A stretch of 64,000 bases of DNA, from positions 248,001-312,000 of the forward strand of contig NZ_JAQGCZ010000004.1 of assembly GCF_027706845.1 (NCBI RefSeq), written 5' to 3'. How positions within the stretch are numbered: position 1 is the first letter of the stretch; every line of letters begins with the position of its first letter. Positions 10,930 through 20,980 of the stretch are shown piece by piece. The translations under genes and the position numbers were made by a program. The stretch is from Mycolicibacterium sp. BiH015. Lineage in GTDB: Bacteria; Actinomycetota; Actinomycetes; Mycobacteriales; Mycobacteriaceae. A model generated the notes under the pieces. That model searched no databases. It was not told the origin of the DNA and saw only the letters and a list, made by a program, of their open reading frames with translations.

Positions 10930-10966
10930 ATGATTTGCATAGCTAATATATGTTCTTTGTGGGAGG
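10930..10966 (+). promoter_or_regulatory. AT-rich promoter/operator and RBS of the exporter gene
   Basis: A short AT-rich island (TTGCATAGCTAATATATG at 10935-10952) in very GC-rich surroundings. It contains the palindrome TAGCTA and a TAATAT that could act as a -10 element. GGAGG at 10962-10966 is a good ribosome-binding site for the ATG at 10976. A MarR- or TetR-type operator is possible, but no such regulator gene is adjacent. Confidence 0.4.
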
Positions 10967-10975
10967 CGAGAAGCG

Positions 10976-12673
10976 ATGACGACACAGATTCAGCGGCGCG
11001 TCGACGCCGACCATCCCGGCTACAAGTGGATCGCGCTGTCGAATACGACGCTGGGCACGCTGCTCGCGACGGTGAACGCGTCGATCGTGCTGATTTCGCT
11101 GCCTGCGATCTTCCGCGGTATCGGTCTCAATCCGCTGGCCCCGTCGAACATCAGCTACCTGCTGTGGATGCTGATGGGCTATCTCGTGGTCACGGCGGTT
11201 CTGGTGGTGCCGTTCGGGCGTCTCGGCGACCTGTTCGGCCGGGTTCGGATCTACAACATCGGCTTCGCGGTGTTCACCGTCGCGGCGATAGCGCTCTCCT
11301 TCGACCCGTTCCATCTCGACGGTGGCGCCATCTGGCTCATTGCGTGGCGAGTGGTCCAGGGGATCGGCGGAGCGATGCTGATGGCCTCGTCGTCGGCGAT
11401 TCTCACCGATGCCTTCCCGGCGAACCAGCGCGGAATGGCCCTCGGTGTCAACATGGTGGCCGCCGTCGCCGGTTCCTTCCTGGGTCTGCTGATCGGCGGC
11501 GTGCTGTCCGAGTGGCATTGGCAGGCGATCTTCTGGGTCGGTGTGCCGATCGGCCTGGCAGGCACCGTCTGGAGCTTGCGATCGCTGCGCGAGATTGGCG
11601 TGCGCACGCCGGGCAAGCTGGACTGCGTCGGCACCCTGACGTTCGGCATCGGCTTGACGGCTCTGCTGATCGGGATCACCTACGGCATTCAGCCATACGG
11701 TAATTCGACGACCGGGTGGAGCAATCCCTTGGTGCTGGGGGCGATCGCGGCGGGCTTGATCCTGCTGGTGCTGTTCTGCTTCGTTGAGCTGCGCGTCGCG
11801 CAGCCGATGGTCAATGTCCGGCTCTTCCGGTCCGCTGCGTTCGGAATGGGCAACATCGCCGGGTTGATGTCGTCGATGGGCCGTGGCGGGCTGCAGTTCA
11901 TGCTGATCATCTGGCTGCAGGGGATCTGGCTTCCGCTGCGGGGCTACGACTTCGAATCGACTCCGCTGTGGGCGGCGATTTACATGCTGCCGATCACGAT
12001 CGGCTTCCTGCTCGCCGGACCCATCGCGGGCTGGCTGTCCGACCGGTACGGGGCGAGGCCGCTGACCGTGGGCGGAATGGCCTTGATGGCGGCGTCTTTC
12101 GTTGCGCTGGTGATGATCCCGGTGGACTTCGACTACCGGGTGTTCGCGCTGCTGATCTTCCTCAACGGCGTCGGCGGTGGCATCTTCACCGCGCCCAATA
12201 CCGCTGCCATCATGTCCAGCGTCCCGCCCTCGGAACGCGGAGCTGCGTCGGGTGTGCGCGCCACGTTCTTCAACGCGGGGTCGTCGCTGTCGATCGGAAT
12301 CTTCTTCTCGCTGATGATCGTCGGACTTGCGAACACTCTGCCAGGCGCGCTGAGTAGCGGGCTGCAACAGCAGGGAGTTTCGGCTGACGTTGCGCAGCAG
12401 GTGGCCGACCTTCCGCCGGTGGGGAGCTTGTTCGCGGCGTTTCTCGGCTACAACCCGGTCGCCGAGTTGCTCGAGCCCTATCACGCCCTGCAGCAACCCG
12501 GCGTCAACGCCGAGGTGTTGACCGGCCAAACCTTCTTCCCTCACTTGATCATCGAGCCTTTCCACTCCGGTTTGGTCGTGGTCTTCGTCGCCGCGGCAGC
12601 CATGATGGTGATCGGGCTGATCGCCTCGCTGTTCAACCCCGGGCGCTATGCCGAGGACCCGGAGCAGAACTAG
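10976..12673 (+). CDS. MFS drug/metabolite exporter, DHA2 (EmrB/QacA-like, about 14 TM)
   Basis: 565 residues with about 14 hydrophobic segments. Family features: [13 protein letters not shown] in TM1, the loop motif [12 protein letters not shown] between TM2 and TM3, and an antiporter-type glycine/proline-rich motif ([21 protein letters not shown]). DHA2 proteins expel toxic compounds or metabolites in exchange for protons. It stands alone, diverging from thiC, and its stop codon shares CTAG with the stop of the gene on the other strand. It occupies the position where M. tuberculosis has Rv0424c-ctpH-Rv0426c. Substrate unknown. Confidence 0.85.
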   Translation: MTTQIQRRVDADHPGYKWIALSNTTLGTLLATVNASIVLISLPAIFRGIGLNPLAPSNISYLLWMLMGYLVVTAVLVVPFGRLGDLFGRVRIYNIGFAVFTVAAIALSFDPFHLDGGAIWLIAWRVVQGIGGAMLMASSSAILTDAFPANQRGMALGVNMVAAVAGSFLGLLIGGVLSEWHWQAIFWVGVPIGLAGTVWSLRSLREIGVRTPGKLDCVGTLTFGIGLTALLIGITYGIQPYGNSTTGWSNPLVLGAIAAGLILLVLFCFVELRVAQPMVNVRLFRSAAFGMGNIAGLMSSMGRGGLQFMLIIWLQGIWLPLRGYDFESTPLWAAIYMLPITIGFLLAGPIAGWLSDRYGARPLTVGGMALMAASFVALVMIPVDFDYRVFALLIFLNGVGGGIFTAPNTAAIMSSVPPSERGAASGVRATFFNAGSSLSIGIFFSLMIVGLANTLPGALSSGLQQQGVSADVAQQVADLPPVGSLFAAFLGYNPVAELLEPYHALQQPGVNAEVLTGQTFFPHLIIEPFHSGLVVVFVAAAAMMVIGLIASLFNPGRYAEDPEQN

Positions 12674-13051
12674 AAGAACGCCCCGCGGACGAAGAAGTTC
12701 TCCAGCTTTCTCGTCACGATCGCCCCGACTGGCAGCCGGGCAGCGATCTCCAGATTCTCGTCTGCGACGGCCTCCGCCCAGGACGGAGGCCCAGCCGCCA
12801 TCGGCCAGGCTGGTTTCGAACGCGAGGATCATTTCCTCGCGGGTCATTTCGGATTCCACGACCATCGCGGTGGTGGTGGCTCGATGTGACGCGGCGCCAG
12901 CGAAACCGCGTCCGCATCCGCACGGACCGTCGGGATCGCGGAGGTCACGGTTGCATGGCTCCTGGATCCACACGAGCTCGCGCTCGATGCAGAAGTGATA
13001 GTCGCCGGGGTGTGTACCTTGCGTATGGCCGGTTGCCACAAGGATTCTCAT
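12670..13051 (-). pseudogene. DUF7715-type small protein, frameshifted
   Basis: Starts MRILVATGHTQGTHPGDYHF, with AGGAG ten bases upstream, and carries the family's cysteine motif EPCNRDLRDPDGPCGCGRGF followed by SHRATTTA. After GGW (near 12790) the expected C-terminus continues only in the next frame: PPSWAEAVADENLEIAARLP, then ending [12 protein letters not shown] and a stop at 12672-12670. One extra base (a G in TGGGCCTCC) would explain this; corrected length is 126 residues. Such proteins are common in actinobacteria and of unknown function. The two halves are each well conserved, so this is either a very recent mutation or a base-call error. Confidence 0.75.
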
Positions 13052-13062
13052 CTCTTCATCTC

Positions 13063-14674
13063 CTAGAAGGGTGGTGGGTCGTCGCGGTCGGCCTGCTGTA
13101 GTGGGGGTGGTTGCCAGCCGGGTGGGAGGGGTTCGGGTTCGATGGGGTCGGCGAGGAATCGTGCGAAGGGGCTTCGGTTGTCGGGTTTGTGGTGGAACCA
13201 GCAGCCCTTGAACAGCACGTGGCGGCGGCGGAAGTCGTTGCGCCAGCCAGCAGCGCTGCCGGATCTCCTCTTTGGCCGCACGGTTGCGATACCGGTTGTG
13301 GGTAGTCGCGTCGCGGTGGCGGTGCAGACGCGTGCGCGCGGCGGCCACCCGGGCGCGTTCTGCGGCGCTGCGCGGCTGAGCGAGCCCGGGGAACAGGGCG
13401 ACCCCGCCGGGCTGGGTGCGCAGCGTCGTGCCCGACGGTGAGGTCCAGAGGATGGTGCCGTCGGCCAGTTGTTCGTCGCACCAACCGTCGTCGAAGGTTT
13501 TGTGGCGGTGATGTTCTCGGCAGTAGCAGGCCAGGTTCCACGGCACCGTCGAGCCCCCGGCGGCGGGGTCGTCGTGGTTGAACGGTGCGGTGTGGTCGAT
13601 GTCGCAGCGTTCGGCGGGCACGGTGCAGCCCGGGAAGCGACACGTCAGGTCGCGGGCGCGGATGAAGCGGGCCAGCGCTGCTGACGGGCGATAGGTCAGC
13701 GCCTGGCGCTCGTCGAACACCGGCGCCTCGACCAGCCGCCGGGTGGCCTCGGCGGCCAGTTCCCGGACCAGGGCGGCGTCGATGACGCCGTAGCCGGCCA
13801 GATATCCCGGGGCCTGGCTGTGCCCGGTGACCGTGTCCGCCGAGGCGATCACGCTGAGCACCACACGCGGCTCCGGGACCGGTGGTGCGGGCGCAGACGG
13901 CTCGGCTGCGGCGCGGCTGGGGCAGTCCTCGCTCTCGCAGGCACAGGTGAACACCCGACCCTTCTGGATCGCGGTGAACGCATCAGCGCGCCGGGCCCGC
14001 AGGCTGCGCGGATCAGCGGCGCACACCGTCTTGGCCAGCGCCGAGAGCCGGGTGTCCAACGCCGCACCCTCGGCGGCGGTCATGGTCGCGCGCACCACCG
14101 CGATCCCGTCCAGGCCGACCTCGACGCTGACCGCCCGCTCGTCGTAGGCGCGTTCCCGACGCTTCTTGACCGCTTCGGCATCGACGGCGTTGACCGCGGC
14201 ATCGATGGCATTAATGATGCTCTTGCGCGACCAGCTCGACCAGCCCAGGATCTGCTCGGCCAGGGTGGCATCAAGCTGGGCCATCCACTCTTCATCGACC
14301 AGATCGGTGCGACTCAGCACCAGCTCGGTGGTATTCCAGTCCACTTCCCCGGCAGCCAACAGCGCCCCCACGGCGGGCAGCCGGGTATGCAGGGCATCGG
14401 CGTGGCGGACCAGCACCCGCGCCTTGGCCGAGGTCATGGTCAACACCGCACCCACCTCCACGACCGTGCGCTGAAATCCGGTGATCATCGAGCTCACATC
14501 CAGATCGATCGCCAACTCCTCAGCGGTGCGCCGCTGCAGCAACTCAAAGATCCCGGCCAGACTGCGCGCCATCGCCACCGCGACCTGCCGATGCGCACCC
14601 TCCACCACCGAGAGGACACTGCCGTCAGACCACTCATCGAACATGTGTGCGACTCTGGTCGAGGGGGCCGACAT
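13063..14674 (-). pseudogene. DUF222 / HNH endonuclease (13E12-repeat family), frameshifted near the 3' end
   Basis: An N-terminal DUF222 helical domain is followed by an HNH nuclease domain: RDLTCRFPGCTVPAERCDID, then H, then NLACYCREHHRHKTFDDGWC. This is the mycobacterial REP13E12-type family; its role is not established. The reading frame is intact to about 13262 (AAKEEIRQR), then the typical tail WRNDFRRRHVLFKG...FHHKPDNRSPFARFLADP is found only in the next frame, ending at 13063. A single inserted base in the GCGCTGCTGGCTGG tract (13240-13262) would account for it; corrected length is 536 residues. Left uncorrected, the frame stays open into the antisense of the exporter gene. Start could instead be 14644. 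Confidence 0.75.
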
Positions 14675-14793
14675 GCCGATGCACCGATTTCTGCCACCGA
14701 TCGGTCAATCTCTGCCAGCCGAAATGAACCCGGTGAACTGCGGGTTTAACCGGTCAGATCACCACGATCGACAACTCAGGGAAGAGCAGAACA

Positions 14794-15096
14794 ATGAAGA
14801 ACCTCACCATCGCCACCGCCGCAGCCGCCACCTTCTCCGCCGCGTTCCTGGGCCTGGCCGCCCCCGCCCTGGCCGCCCCCACCGGCGCCGGCGACGCCCA
14901 AGCCACCATCGCCCAGCTCGAAGCCGACGGCAACCGCGTCATCGTCCAGAAGCAGTCCGACGCCTCCCTGGCCGACGCCAACGTCGTCAGCGTCAACCGC
15001 GGCGCCCCCATCCGCGGCACCGTCATGGACGACTTCAGCGACCGCACCTACCAGCAGACCGTCACCGGCTACGTCTACTACGTCAACGTCCGCTGA
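14794..15096 (+). CDS. Small secreted protein, hypothetical
   Basis: 100 residues. A signal peptide is evident: MKNLT, a hydrophobic alanine-rich core and a cleavage site after about residue 27 (APALA-AP). The mature part of about 73 residues is acidic and cysteine-free, with TIAQLEADGNRVIVQKQ and a C-terminal YQQTVTGYVYYVNVR. Codon use is strongly C-ending. It is a typical short mycobacterial exported protein of unknown function. A good intrinsic terminator follows 13 bases after the stop, so it is a monocistronic unit. Confidence 0.8.
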   Translation: MKNLTIATAAAATFSAAFLGLAAPALAAPTGAGDAQATIAQLEADGNRVIVQKQSDASLADANVVSVNRGAPIRGTVMDDFSDRTYQQTVTGYVYYVNVR

Positions 15097-15109
15097 CGAA
15101 AAGCAAGAC

Positions 15110-15141
15110 GGGGCGCCTGCCACCATGCGGCGCCCCTTTTT
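15110..15141 (+). terminator. Intrinsic terminator of the small secreted protein gene
   Basis: Stem GGGGCGCC (15110-15117) / GGCGCCCC (15129-15136) with an 11-base loop, followed directly by TTTTT. This is one of the few canonical hairpin-plus-T-tract terminators in the window. Confidence 0.88.
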
Positions 15142-15238
15142 GTTGCCTGTAACCGGGCGGTGACGCCTGTCCTCGTGATCGGCACCTGGCAACGGCGCCT
15201 CGGACGACCGTCCGTCCGTCCGCGAGGCGCCTCCGGCG

Positions 15239-16063
15239 TCAGGCGATTTCCTCAAGGTCGACGACGACCGGCGCGTGATCGCTGGGTGACCCGACGCGAT
15301 CCTTGCCGGTTTTGCGTTCGTCGCGGGCGATTTCGGCGTGAGTGACCCGCGCCGCCAGCGCGGCGGATCCGAGAATGAAGTCGATGCGCATCCCGCGGTT
15401 CTTGGGGAACCGAAGCTGGGTGTAATCCCAATAGGTGAACGTCCCCGGTCCGGGCGTGAAAGGCCTTACCACATCGGTGAATCCGGCATCCACGACGGCA
15501 TCGAAGGCGGCGCGCTCCGGCGGTGTCACATGGGTGCTTTCCGAGAACAGAGAGATGTCCCACACGTCGTCGTCGATCGGAGCGATGTTCCAGTCTCCGA
15601 CGAGTGCGATGGGCGCCCCGGGATTCGCGGAGAGCCACGACGACGCGGTGTCACGTAGTGCCGCAAGCCAATCCAGTTTGTAGGCATAATGCGGCGAGCC
15701 GACACTGCGGCCGTTGGGGACGTACAGGCTCCATACCCGCACCCCGCCGCACGTGGCACCCAGTGCGCGAGCTTCCGCAGCCGCCTCTACTTCCGGCTTG
15801 TCACTCCAGGTCGGCTGTCCCTCGAAGCCCACTTCGACGTCGTCGATACCGATCCGCGACGCAATGGCCACGCCGTTCCATTGGTTGAAGCCGCAGTGCA
15901 CGACGTCATAGCCCAGCGCTGCGAACGGCATCGTGGGGAACTGATCATCGGAGCACTTCGTCTCCTGCATGGCCAGTACGTCCACCTCGGCGCGTTCCAG
16001 CCAGTCGGTGACGCGGTCGACCCGGGCGCGAATGGAGTTGACGTTCCAGGTGGCCAGACGCAT
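15239..16063 (-). CDS. xthA: Exodeoxyribonuclease III
   Basis: 274 residues of the ExoIII/AP-endonuclease family, which acts in base-excision repair by cutting at abasic sites and removing 3' blocks. Motifs: MRLATWNVNSIR at the N-terminus, the metal-binding E34 in MQETKC, LVGDWNIAPIDDDVWD, and the catalytic aspartate-histidine SDHAPVVVDL at the end. The start at 16063 matches the protein's conserved first residues; a longer frame runs into the GNAT gene. Four bases separate it from that gene. Orthologue of Rv0427c. Confidence 0.95.
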   Translation of the reverse strand: MRLATWNVNSIRARVDRVTDWLERAEVDVLAMQETKCSDDQFPTMPFAALGYDVVHCGFNQWNGVAIASRIGIDDVEVGFEGQPTWSDKPEVEAAAEARALGATCGGVRVWSLYVPNGRSVGSPHYAYKLDWLAALRDTASSWLSANPGAPIALVGDWNIAPIDDDVWDISLFSESTHVTPPERAAFDAVVDAGFTDVVRPFTPGPGTFTYWDYTQLRFPKNRGMRIDFILGSAALAARVTHAEIARDERKTGKDRVGSPSDHAPVVVDLEEIA

Positions 16064-16067
16064 GGCT

Positions 16068-16967
16068 TCACAGTAGGTCTTCGGCGCGGACATAGCGCGA
16101 GCGGTGGTGCACCTGAAAGCCCATCGACTCGTACAGTGCACGCGCGGCAGCGTTCTCAGTGACGACCTGAACGTAGGCGCGCGTGGCGCCGCGCTCGAAG
16201 GCCCATGTCAGCAGGCCCGCGCACAGTCGCCGGGCCAAGCCTCGCCGGCGCGCGCTCTCGGACACGTGCACGGCGGAGAGTCCGGCCCATCGGGTACCGT
16301 CCGGCGCCTCCGTCACGGCGACGCGTCCCACGGCCGCGCCGGACAGCTGGCCGAAGCCCACCTCGCCGTCGACGACGGCTGTGAGGACGTCGACCGGGAC
16401 GTCTCGTTCATACAGCGTCAGCCATGACGAATCGGGGGCCGCAGCCACGGGAACCTCGACCGACGGCGCGACATCCGTTGTCATGACCAGGTTCTCGGCT
16501 TCGGTCGGGACACCGGCAGGCAGTCGAAGCAGTCTGTCGGGCACCGAAACCAGCGCGGGCAGGCCGCGTGCCGAATAGATGTCGAGAGTCTGGGCGATCT
16601 CCGAAACCGACGAATAGCGAAGTGGAACAGCTGAATTCGCACGGCGCGTCACTCCGCCGCCGAACCGCAACAGCCATCCGTCGAGCCACTGGTACTCGGT
16701 TCCCGGCCAGGCCAGCGCGGCCGCGTGCTCGAGGTTGCGGATCTCGCCGGTGCGCACCGGCATCTCCGGGACGACGCGCACCGCGAGTACGTCCTCGCGG
16801 GCTACGTCGACGATGTCGCCGTGGCGCGTCCGGATCCGCACCACACGACCGGGTTCGCCGCCGGTATCGACAATGTGGCCGACGACGTCTGTCATCGGTC
16901 GGGCCTCGTCGGCGGGGAGTCGGTAGCGAAGGCTGACCCGTGTCCCGACCGCAGGGAGGTCGATCAC
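16068..16967 (-). CDS. GNAT acetyltransferase with N-terminal SH3-like domain (Rv0428c-like)
   Basis: 299 residues. Residues 1-70 form a small beta-rich domain (VGTRVSLRYRLP... GRVVRIRTRHGDIVDVA), a middle region of unknown type follows, and the C-terminal 150 residues are GNAT: VHVSESARRRGLARRLCAGL for acetyl-CoA binding and NAAARALYESMGFQVHHRSRY. The acceptor is unknown. It lies between def and xthA with three- and four-base gaps, as in M. tuberculosis, so the three are one transcript. Confidence 0.87.
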   Translation of the reverse strand: MIDLPAVGTRVSLRYRLPADEARPMTDVVGHIVDTGGEPGRVVRIRTRHGDIVDVAREDVLAVRVVPEMPVRTGEIRNLEHAAALAWPGTEYQWLDGWLLRFGGGVTRRANSAVPLRYSSVSEIAQTLDIYSARGLPALVSVPDRLLRLPAGVPTEAENLVMTTDVAPSVEVPVAAAPDSSWLTLYERDVPVDVLTAVVDGEVGFGQLSGAAVGRVAVTEAPDGTRWAGLSAVHVSESARRRGLARRLCAGLLTWAFERGATRAYVQVVTENAAARALYESMGFQVHHRSRYVRAEDLL

Positions 16968-16970
16968 CGG

Positions 16971-17564
16971 TCAGTGGCCGAACGGGTCGGGATCCTCACC
17001 GGGCATCCAGGACAGGCCGGGCACGCCCCAACCGTGGCTCTTGACCGCCTTCTTGGCGCTACGCGCATTCCGCCCGATCAACCGATCCAGATAGAGGAAG
17101 CCGTCCAGGTGGCCGGTCTCGTGCTGCAGCATCCGCGCGAACAGGTCGGTGCCCTCGATGGTGATCGGCGTTCCGTCGGCGTCCAGCCCGGTCACCCGCG
17201 CCCAGTCCGCGCGACCCGTCGGAAACGATTCACCGGGCACCGACAGGCAGCCCTCGTCGTCGTCGTCCGGATCCGGCATCGTCTCGGGCACCTCGGAGGT
17301 CTCCAGCACCGGGTTGACGACGACGCCGCGCCTGCGCGTCGTCTTCTTGCGGGCGTCGGCACAGTCGTAGACGAAGACGCGCTTGTTGACGCCGATCTGG
17401 TTGGCTGCCAGGCCGACTCCGTTGGCGGCGTCCATCGTCTCGAACAGATCGGTGATGAGATCTGCCAGATCGGCCGGCAGCGAGCCGTCCTCGCCGACGG
17501 GGATCGGTTCGGTCGCGGTGTGCAGGACGGGATCTCCCACGATGCGGATCGGTCGTACGGCCAT
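16971..17564 (-). CDS. def: Peptide deformylase
   Basis: 197 residues, the same length as the M. tuberculosis enzyme. It removes the formyl group from nascent N-terminal methionine. All three motifs are present: [10 protein letters not shown] (49-58), EGCLS (104-108, Cys106 metal ligand) and QHETGHLDG (147-155, His148/His152 ligands, Glu149 catalytic). It carries the mycobacterial acidic insert PDPDDDDEG before motif 2. The start at 17564 is fixed by homology ([14 protein letters not shown]); upstream in-frame sequence is not conserved in type. First gene of def-GNAT-xthA. Confidence 0.96.
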   Translation of the reverse strand: MAVRPIRIVGDPVLHTATEPIPVGEDGSLPADLADLITDLFETMDAANGVGLAANQIGVNKRVFVYDCADARKKTTRRRGVVVNPVLETSEVPETMPDPDDDDEGCLSVPGESFPTGRADWARVTGLDADGTPITIEGTDLFARMLQHETGHLDGFLYLDRLIGRNARSAKKAVKSHGWGVPGLSWMPGEDPDPFGH

Positions 17565-17712
17565 GCCCAGGAGCTTAAGGGAGAGCGTGCCCCGGGAGTT
17601 TCGCTGCCGACTCGCGGCGATTGGTGACTGTCTACGTGATCCAACCGTGATTGAATACTCGCGCAAACCACAGCTATGTGATTTCGATTTCCGGAAGGGT
17701 CCAAGAAGCGAT

Positions 17713-18021
17713 ATGGACGGCGCCATCGCGCGGGCTGAACGTTCTGGGGACGGCACCGAGCCCACCGACGGACTGACCCGTCGCGAGCATGACATCTTGG
17801 CCTTCGAGCGCCAGTGGTGGAAGTACGCAGGCTCCAAGGAAGACGCCATCAAAGAGCTCTTCTCGATGTCTGCGACGCGCTACTACCAGGTGCTCAACGC
17901 GCTGGTGGATCGGCCGGAAGCGCTCGCGGCGGACCCGATGCTGGTGAAGCGCCTGCGCCGGCTGCGTGCCAGCAGGCAGAAGGCTCGTGCTGCTCGCCGT
18001 CTGGGATTCGACGTCACGTAA
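17713..18021 (+). CDS. DUF3263 protein (Rv0430-like)
   Basis: 102 residues, the same length as Rv0430. A helical, basic protein: [30 protein letters not shown] followed by [19 protein letters not shown], which looks like a small helix-turn-helix, and a Arg/Lys-rich tail ([17 protein letters not shown]). DNA binding is plausible but not shown by the sequence. The start at 17713 is preferred over a long upstream frame that has no family resemblance. It precedes virR and diverges from def. Confidence 0.88.
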   Translation: MDGAIARAERSGDGTEPTDGLTRREHDILAFERQWWKYAGSKEDAIKELFSMSATRYYQVLNALVDRPEALAADPMLVKRLRRLRASRQKARAARRLGFDVT

Positions 18022-18063
18022 GGCAACCGGGCCTCGGTACGGCCCGCGATACAGTAGGCGCCG

Positions 18064-18519
18064 ATGAACCAGCGAGAGTCCTCGGGACTGCCCCTCCGCG
18101 CCATCGTGATGGTGTTGCTGTTCCTCGGCGTCGTCTTCCTACTCGTCGGGTTCCAGGCTCTGAGCAGCTCCGGCGACGACGATTCGTCGGCAACGTCGAC
18201 GACCGTCACGACGACGACGACCACCACGACGACGCCGGCCGCGCCGGCCCGTCCCGAAGTGCGCGTCTTCAACGTCTCGACCACCGAAGGTGCCGCAGAA
18301 GGCGTCGCCACCCGGCTGCGCGACGCCGAATGGAACGTCGCCGAAACCGGCAACCTCGAGGTGCCGGACGTGACGGTGACCACGGTGTACTTCGGCGAGA
18401 CCGAGGGCGAGCAACAGGCCGCCGAGGAGATCGGCCGACTTCTCGAAGCGCCGGTCGCGCCGCGGGTGCCTGCGCTCGCCGAGCAGCCACCGGGCGTGGT
18501 CGTCCTGGTCACCGGCTAG
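18064..18519 (+). CDS. virR: VirR / LytR_C-domain envelope protein (Rv0431-like)
   Basis: 151 residues. A short cytosolic start, one TM helix (about residues 13-35), a low-complexity linker of serines and about a dozen threonines, then a LytR_C domain ([21 protein letters not shown]... VTTVYFGE... AEEIGRLL). Rv0431 is a membrane-anchored envelope factor that influences vesicle release and peptidoglycan-related processes. The domain faces the periplasm. It is followed after ten bases by sodC, so the two are probably co-transcribed. Confidence 0.87.
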   Translation: MNQRESSGLPLRAIVMVLLFLGVVFLLVGFQALSSSGDDDSSATSTTVTTTTTTTTTPAAPARPEVRVFNVSTTEGAAEGVATRLRDAEWNVAETGNLEVPDVTVTTVYFGETEGEQQAAEEIGRLLEAPVAPRVPALAEQPPGVVVLVTG

Positions 18520-18529
18520 GCTCTTGCAC

Positions 18530-19228
18530 ATGCTCAGGTCCGTCGCTGCCGCCACCATGTTCGCGGTGCCCGCACTTGCGTTGAGTGCGTGTGCCCCTCC
18601 CGGAGAGGTGCCCTCAGACACCCCCGGCACCACACCATCGGTATGGACCGGATCGCCGTCGCCGTCGGCGGGGCCCGGGGAGTCCGAAGGTGAGGCTGCG
18701 CAGGGCGGCGGACAGACGCTGACCGCCGAATTGAATCTCGCAGACGGCACGACGGTCGCCAACGCCGAGATCGTGTTCTCCGACGGATACGCCACCGTCA
18801 CCGTCGAGACCACTGCCGGGGGCCAGCTTGAGCCCGGCTTCCACGGAATGCACATCCACTCGGTGGGCAAGTGCGAGGCCAACTCCGTCGCCCCGACGGG
18901 CGGTGCCCCCGCGAACTTCAACTCGGCAGGCGGCCACTTCCAGGTGGCCGGCCGTACCGGCCACCCCGCCAGCGGTGATCTCTCGTCGCTTCAGGTCCGC
19001 GAAGACGGCTCTGCGAAGCTCGTGACCACAACGGACGCGTTCACCGCGGAAGATCTGATGAACGGCGCGGGCACGGCGATCATCATTCACGAGAAGGCCG
19101 ACAACTTCGCCAACATCCCGCCGGAGCGCTACCAGCAGGTCAACGGTGCGCCGCCACCGGATCAGACCACCCTGGCGACCGGCGACGCCGGAGCGCGGGT
19201 GGCCTGTGGTGTCGTCACCGGGTCCTAG
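18530..19228 (+). CDS. sodC: Superoxide dismutase [Cu], lipoprotein
   Basis: 232 residues. A signal peptide with lipobox LSAC gives a lipidated Cys21, anchoring the enzyme outside the membrane. A Pro/Ser-rich linker precedes the Cu-SOD domain: copper histidines in [21 protein letters not shown] and [10 protein letters not shown], with Cys residues in GKCE and VACGVV available for the conserved disulfide. It converts superoxide to hydrogen peroxide. The GGHFQ segment differs from M. tuberculosis SodC (GGHYH). The ATG at 18530 is chosen; a TTG at 18524 would add two residues. The 3' end overlaps the next gene by 20 bases. Confidence 0.93.
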   Translation: MLRSVAAATMFAVPALALSACAPPGEVPSDTPGTTPSVWTGSPSPSAGPGESEGEAAQGGGQTLTAELNLADGTTVANAEIVFSDGYATVTVETTAGGQLEPGFHGMHIHSVGKCEANSVAPTGGAPANFNSAGGHFQVAGRTGHPASGDLSSLQVREDGSAKLVTTTDAFTAEDLMNGAGTAIIIHEKADNFANIPPERYQQVNGAPPPDQTTLATGDAGARVACGVVTGS

Positions 19229-20339
19229 CAGCCGGATTGATTTCGCCGGGTCGGTACGGCCGACCCTGGGTGTGGAGTGGGAGTTCGCACTCGTCGACGC
19301 CCAGACTCGGGATCTGAGCAACGAAGCCGCGTCTGTGATCGCCGAGATCGGTGAGAACCCACGCGTGCACAAAGAGTTGTTGCGCAACACCGTCGAAGTC
19401 GTGACCGGTATCTGCGAGAACACCAGTCAGGCCATGGACGACCTCGCCGCCACATTGCGGCCGGTGCGCGACATCGTGCGCGAGCGCGGAATGGAGTTGT
19501 TCTGCGCCGGGACGCATCCGTTCGCGGACTGGTCGGCGCAGAAGTTGACCGACGCCCCGCGATACGCCGAACTGATCAAGCGGACCCAGTGGTGGGGACG
19601 GCAGATGACGATCTGGGGCGTCCACGTCCACGTCGGGGTGTCCTCGGCGCACAAAGTGATGCCGATCATCACCTCCCTGCTTCACCAGTACCCGCATCTA
19701 CTGGCCCTGTCGGCGTCCTCACCGTTCTGGGACGGCGAGGACACCGGCTACGCCAGCAACCGAGCGATGATGTTCCAGCAGCTGCCGACCGCCGGGCTGC
19801 CCTTCCACTTCCAGGAGTGGCGCGAGTGGGAGCAGTTCGTGAGCGACCAGAAGAAGACCGGGATCATCGATCACATGAACGAGATCCGTTGGGATATTAG
19901 GCCTTCGCCGCATCTGGGTACCATCGAGGTCCGAATCTTCGACGGGATCTCCAATCTGCGCGAATTGTCGGCCCTCGTGGCGCTGACCCACTGCCTCATC
20001 GTGGATCTGGACCGGCGGATCGACGCCGGCGAGTCGCTGCCGGTGATGCCGCCATGGCATGTTCAGGAGAACAAGTGGCGCGCAGCGCGTTACGGGCTCG
20101 ACGCCATCATCATTCTCGACGCCGAAAGCAACGAGCGATTGGTCACCGAGGATCTCGACGATGTGGTGGAGCGACTGCAGCCAATTGCCAAGCGGCTGAA
20201 CTGTGTTGACGAACTCGCACGAATTCCCGATATCTACCGCTACGGCGCGTCCTATCAGCGCCAGCGTCGCGTCGCCGAGGAGCATGACGGTGACCTGCGG
20301 GCCGTCGTCGATGCCCTCGTTGCAGAGTTGGTGCTGTAG
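19209..20339 (+). CDS. Carboxylate-amine ligase, glutamate-cysteine ligase type 2 family (YbdK-like)
   Basis: 376 residues from a GTG start, the length of Rv0433. Family motifs: [12 protein letters not shown] at the N-terminus, [14 protein letters not shown], the WGVHVHVGV active-site strand, [17 protein letters not shown] and the C-terminal [22 protein letters not shown]. These enzymes join a carboxylate to an amine with ATP, often glutamate to cysteine in vitro. Mycobacteria make mycothiol rather than glutathione, so the physiological product is unclear. Start inside the 3' end of sodC; an adjacent GTG at 19206 is equally possible. Confidence 0.87.
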   Translation: MSSPGPSSRIDFAGSVRPTLGVEWEFALVDAQTRDLSNEAASVIAEIGENPRVHKELLRNTVEVVTGICENTSQAMDDLAATLRPVRDIVRERGMELFCAGTHPFADWSAQKLTDAPRYAELIKRTQWWGRQMTIWGVHVHVGVSSAHKVMPIITSLLHQYPHLLALSASSPFWDGEDTGYASNRAMMFQQLPTAGLPFHFQEWREWEQFVSDQKKTGIIDHMNEIRWDIRPSPHLGTIEVRIFDGISNLRELSALVALTHCLIVDLDRRIDAGESLPVMPPWHVQENKWRAARYGLDAIIILDAESNERLVTEDLDDVVERLQPIAKRLNCVDELARIPDIYRYGASYQRQRRVAEEHDGDLRAVVDALVAELVL

Positions 20340-20342
20340 CGA

Positions 20343-20975
20343 ATGCCGACCCTGCCGATGTTCCCCCTCGAAATGGCGATGTTGCCGGGCGAGGAGCTGC
20401 CCCTGCGGATCTTCGAACCCAGGTATTCGGCGCTGGTGCGGACGTGTCTGGCGGCCGAGGACCCGGTCTTCGGAGTTGTGCTGATCGCCGCCGGCCGGGA
20501 GGTGGGAGGTGGGGACTCACGCAGCGATGTGGGCGTGCTCGCACGGATCGCCGAGTGCGCCGACATGGGATCAGGCCGGTACCGCATGAAATGCGTGCTG
20601 GGGGAGCGGATTCGGATCCTGGAATGGCTGCCGGATGATCCGTACCCGCGGGCGGTGATCGAGGTGTGGCCCGACGAGCCGGGTGAACCGGTGGACTTCG
20701 CGGCGATCCGCGACATCGAGGACCGGATGGTGGGCCTGTTCGAGAGGATCGCGACCGTACGGGGAGCGCAGGTGAACGCCCGCGACATCGTGCGTGGAGC
20801 CGACGAGTCCGGCGACGCCGCACAGTGGTTGTACGCGCTGACCACCCGACTCCCGATCGGGCAGGCTGACCGTTACGCGGTGCTCGCGGCGCCGACCGTC
20901 GCCGAGCGCGTGACGGCGCTGTCGGAGGCGGTGGACACCGTCATCGCGATGGTCGAGTTTCAGCTGTCGGAATGA
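20343..20975 (+). CDS. Lon N-terminal (substrate-binding) domain protein (Rv0434-like)
   Basis: 210 residues with only the LON N-domain of protease La: PMFPLEMAMLPGEELPLRIFEPRYSALV at the start, then GxxARI and ILEWLPDDPYPRA, then a helical part. There is no ATPase or protease domain, so it may bind substrates or act as an adaptor; the function is unknown. It begins three bases after the ligase gene and ends the virR-sodC-ligase-LON run. Confidence 0.87.
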   Translation: MPTLPMFPLEMAMLPGEELPLRIFEPRYSALVRTCLAAEDPVFGVVLIAAGREVGGGDSRSDVGVLARIAECADMGSGRYRMKCVLGERIRILEWLPDDPYPRAVIEVWPDEPGEPVDFAAIRDIEDRMVGLFERIATVRGAQVNARDIVRGADESGDAAQWLYALTTRLPIGQADRYAVLAAPTVAERVTALSEAVDTVIAMVEFQLSE

Positions 20976-20980
20976 CCAGG

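Noticed and set aside
10943..13062. Continuation of the HNH frame into a 1243-residue fusion protein
   Set aside because: Past about 13262 the frame gives low-complexity sequence antisense to the exporter, while the true C-terminus lies in the next frame.
18524..18529. TTG start for sodC two codons upstream of the ATG
   Set aside because: The ATG at 18530 gives a normal lipoprotein signal peptide; no ribosome-binding site favours the TTG.
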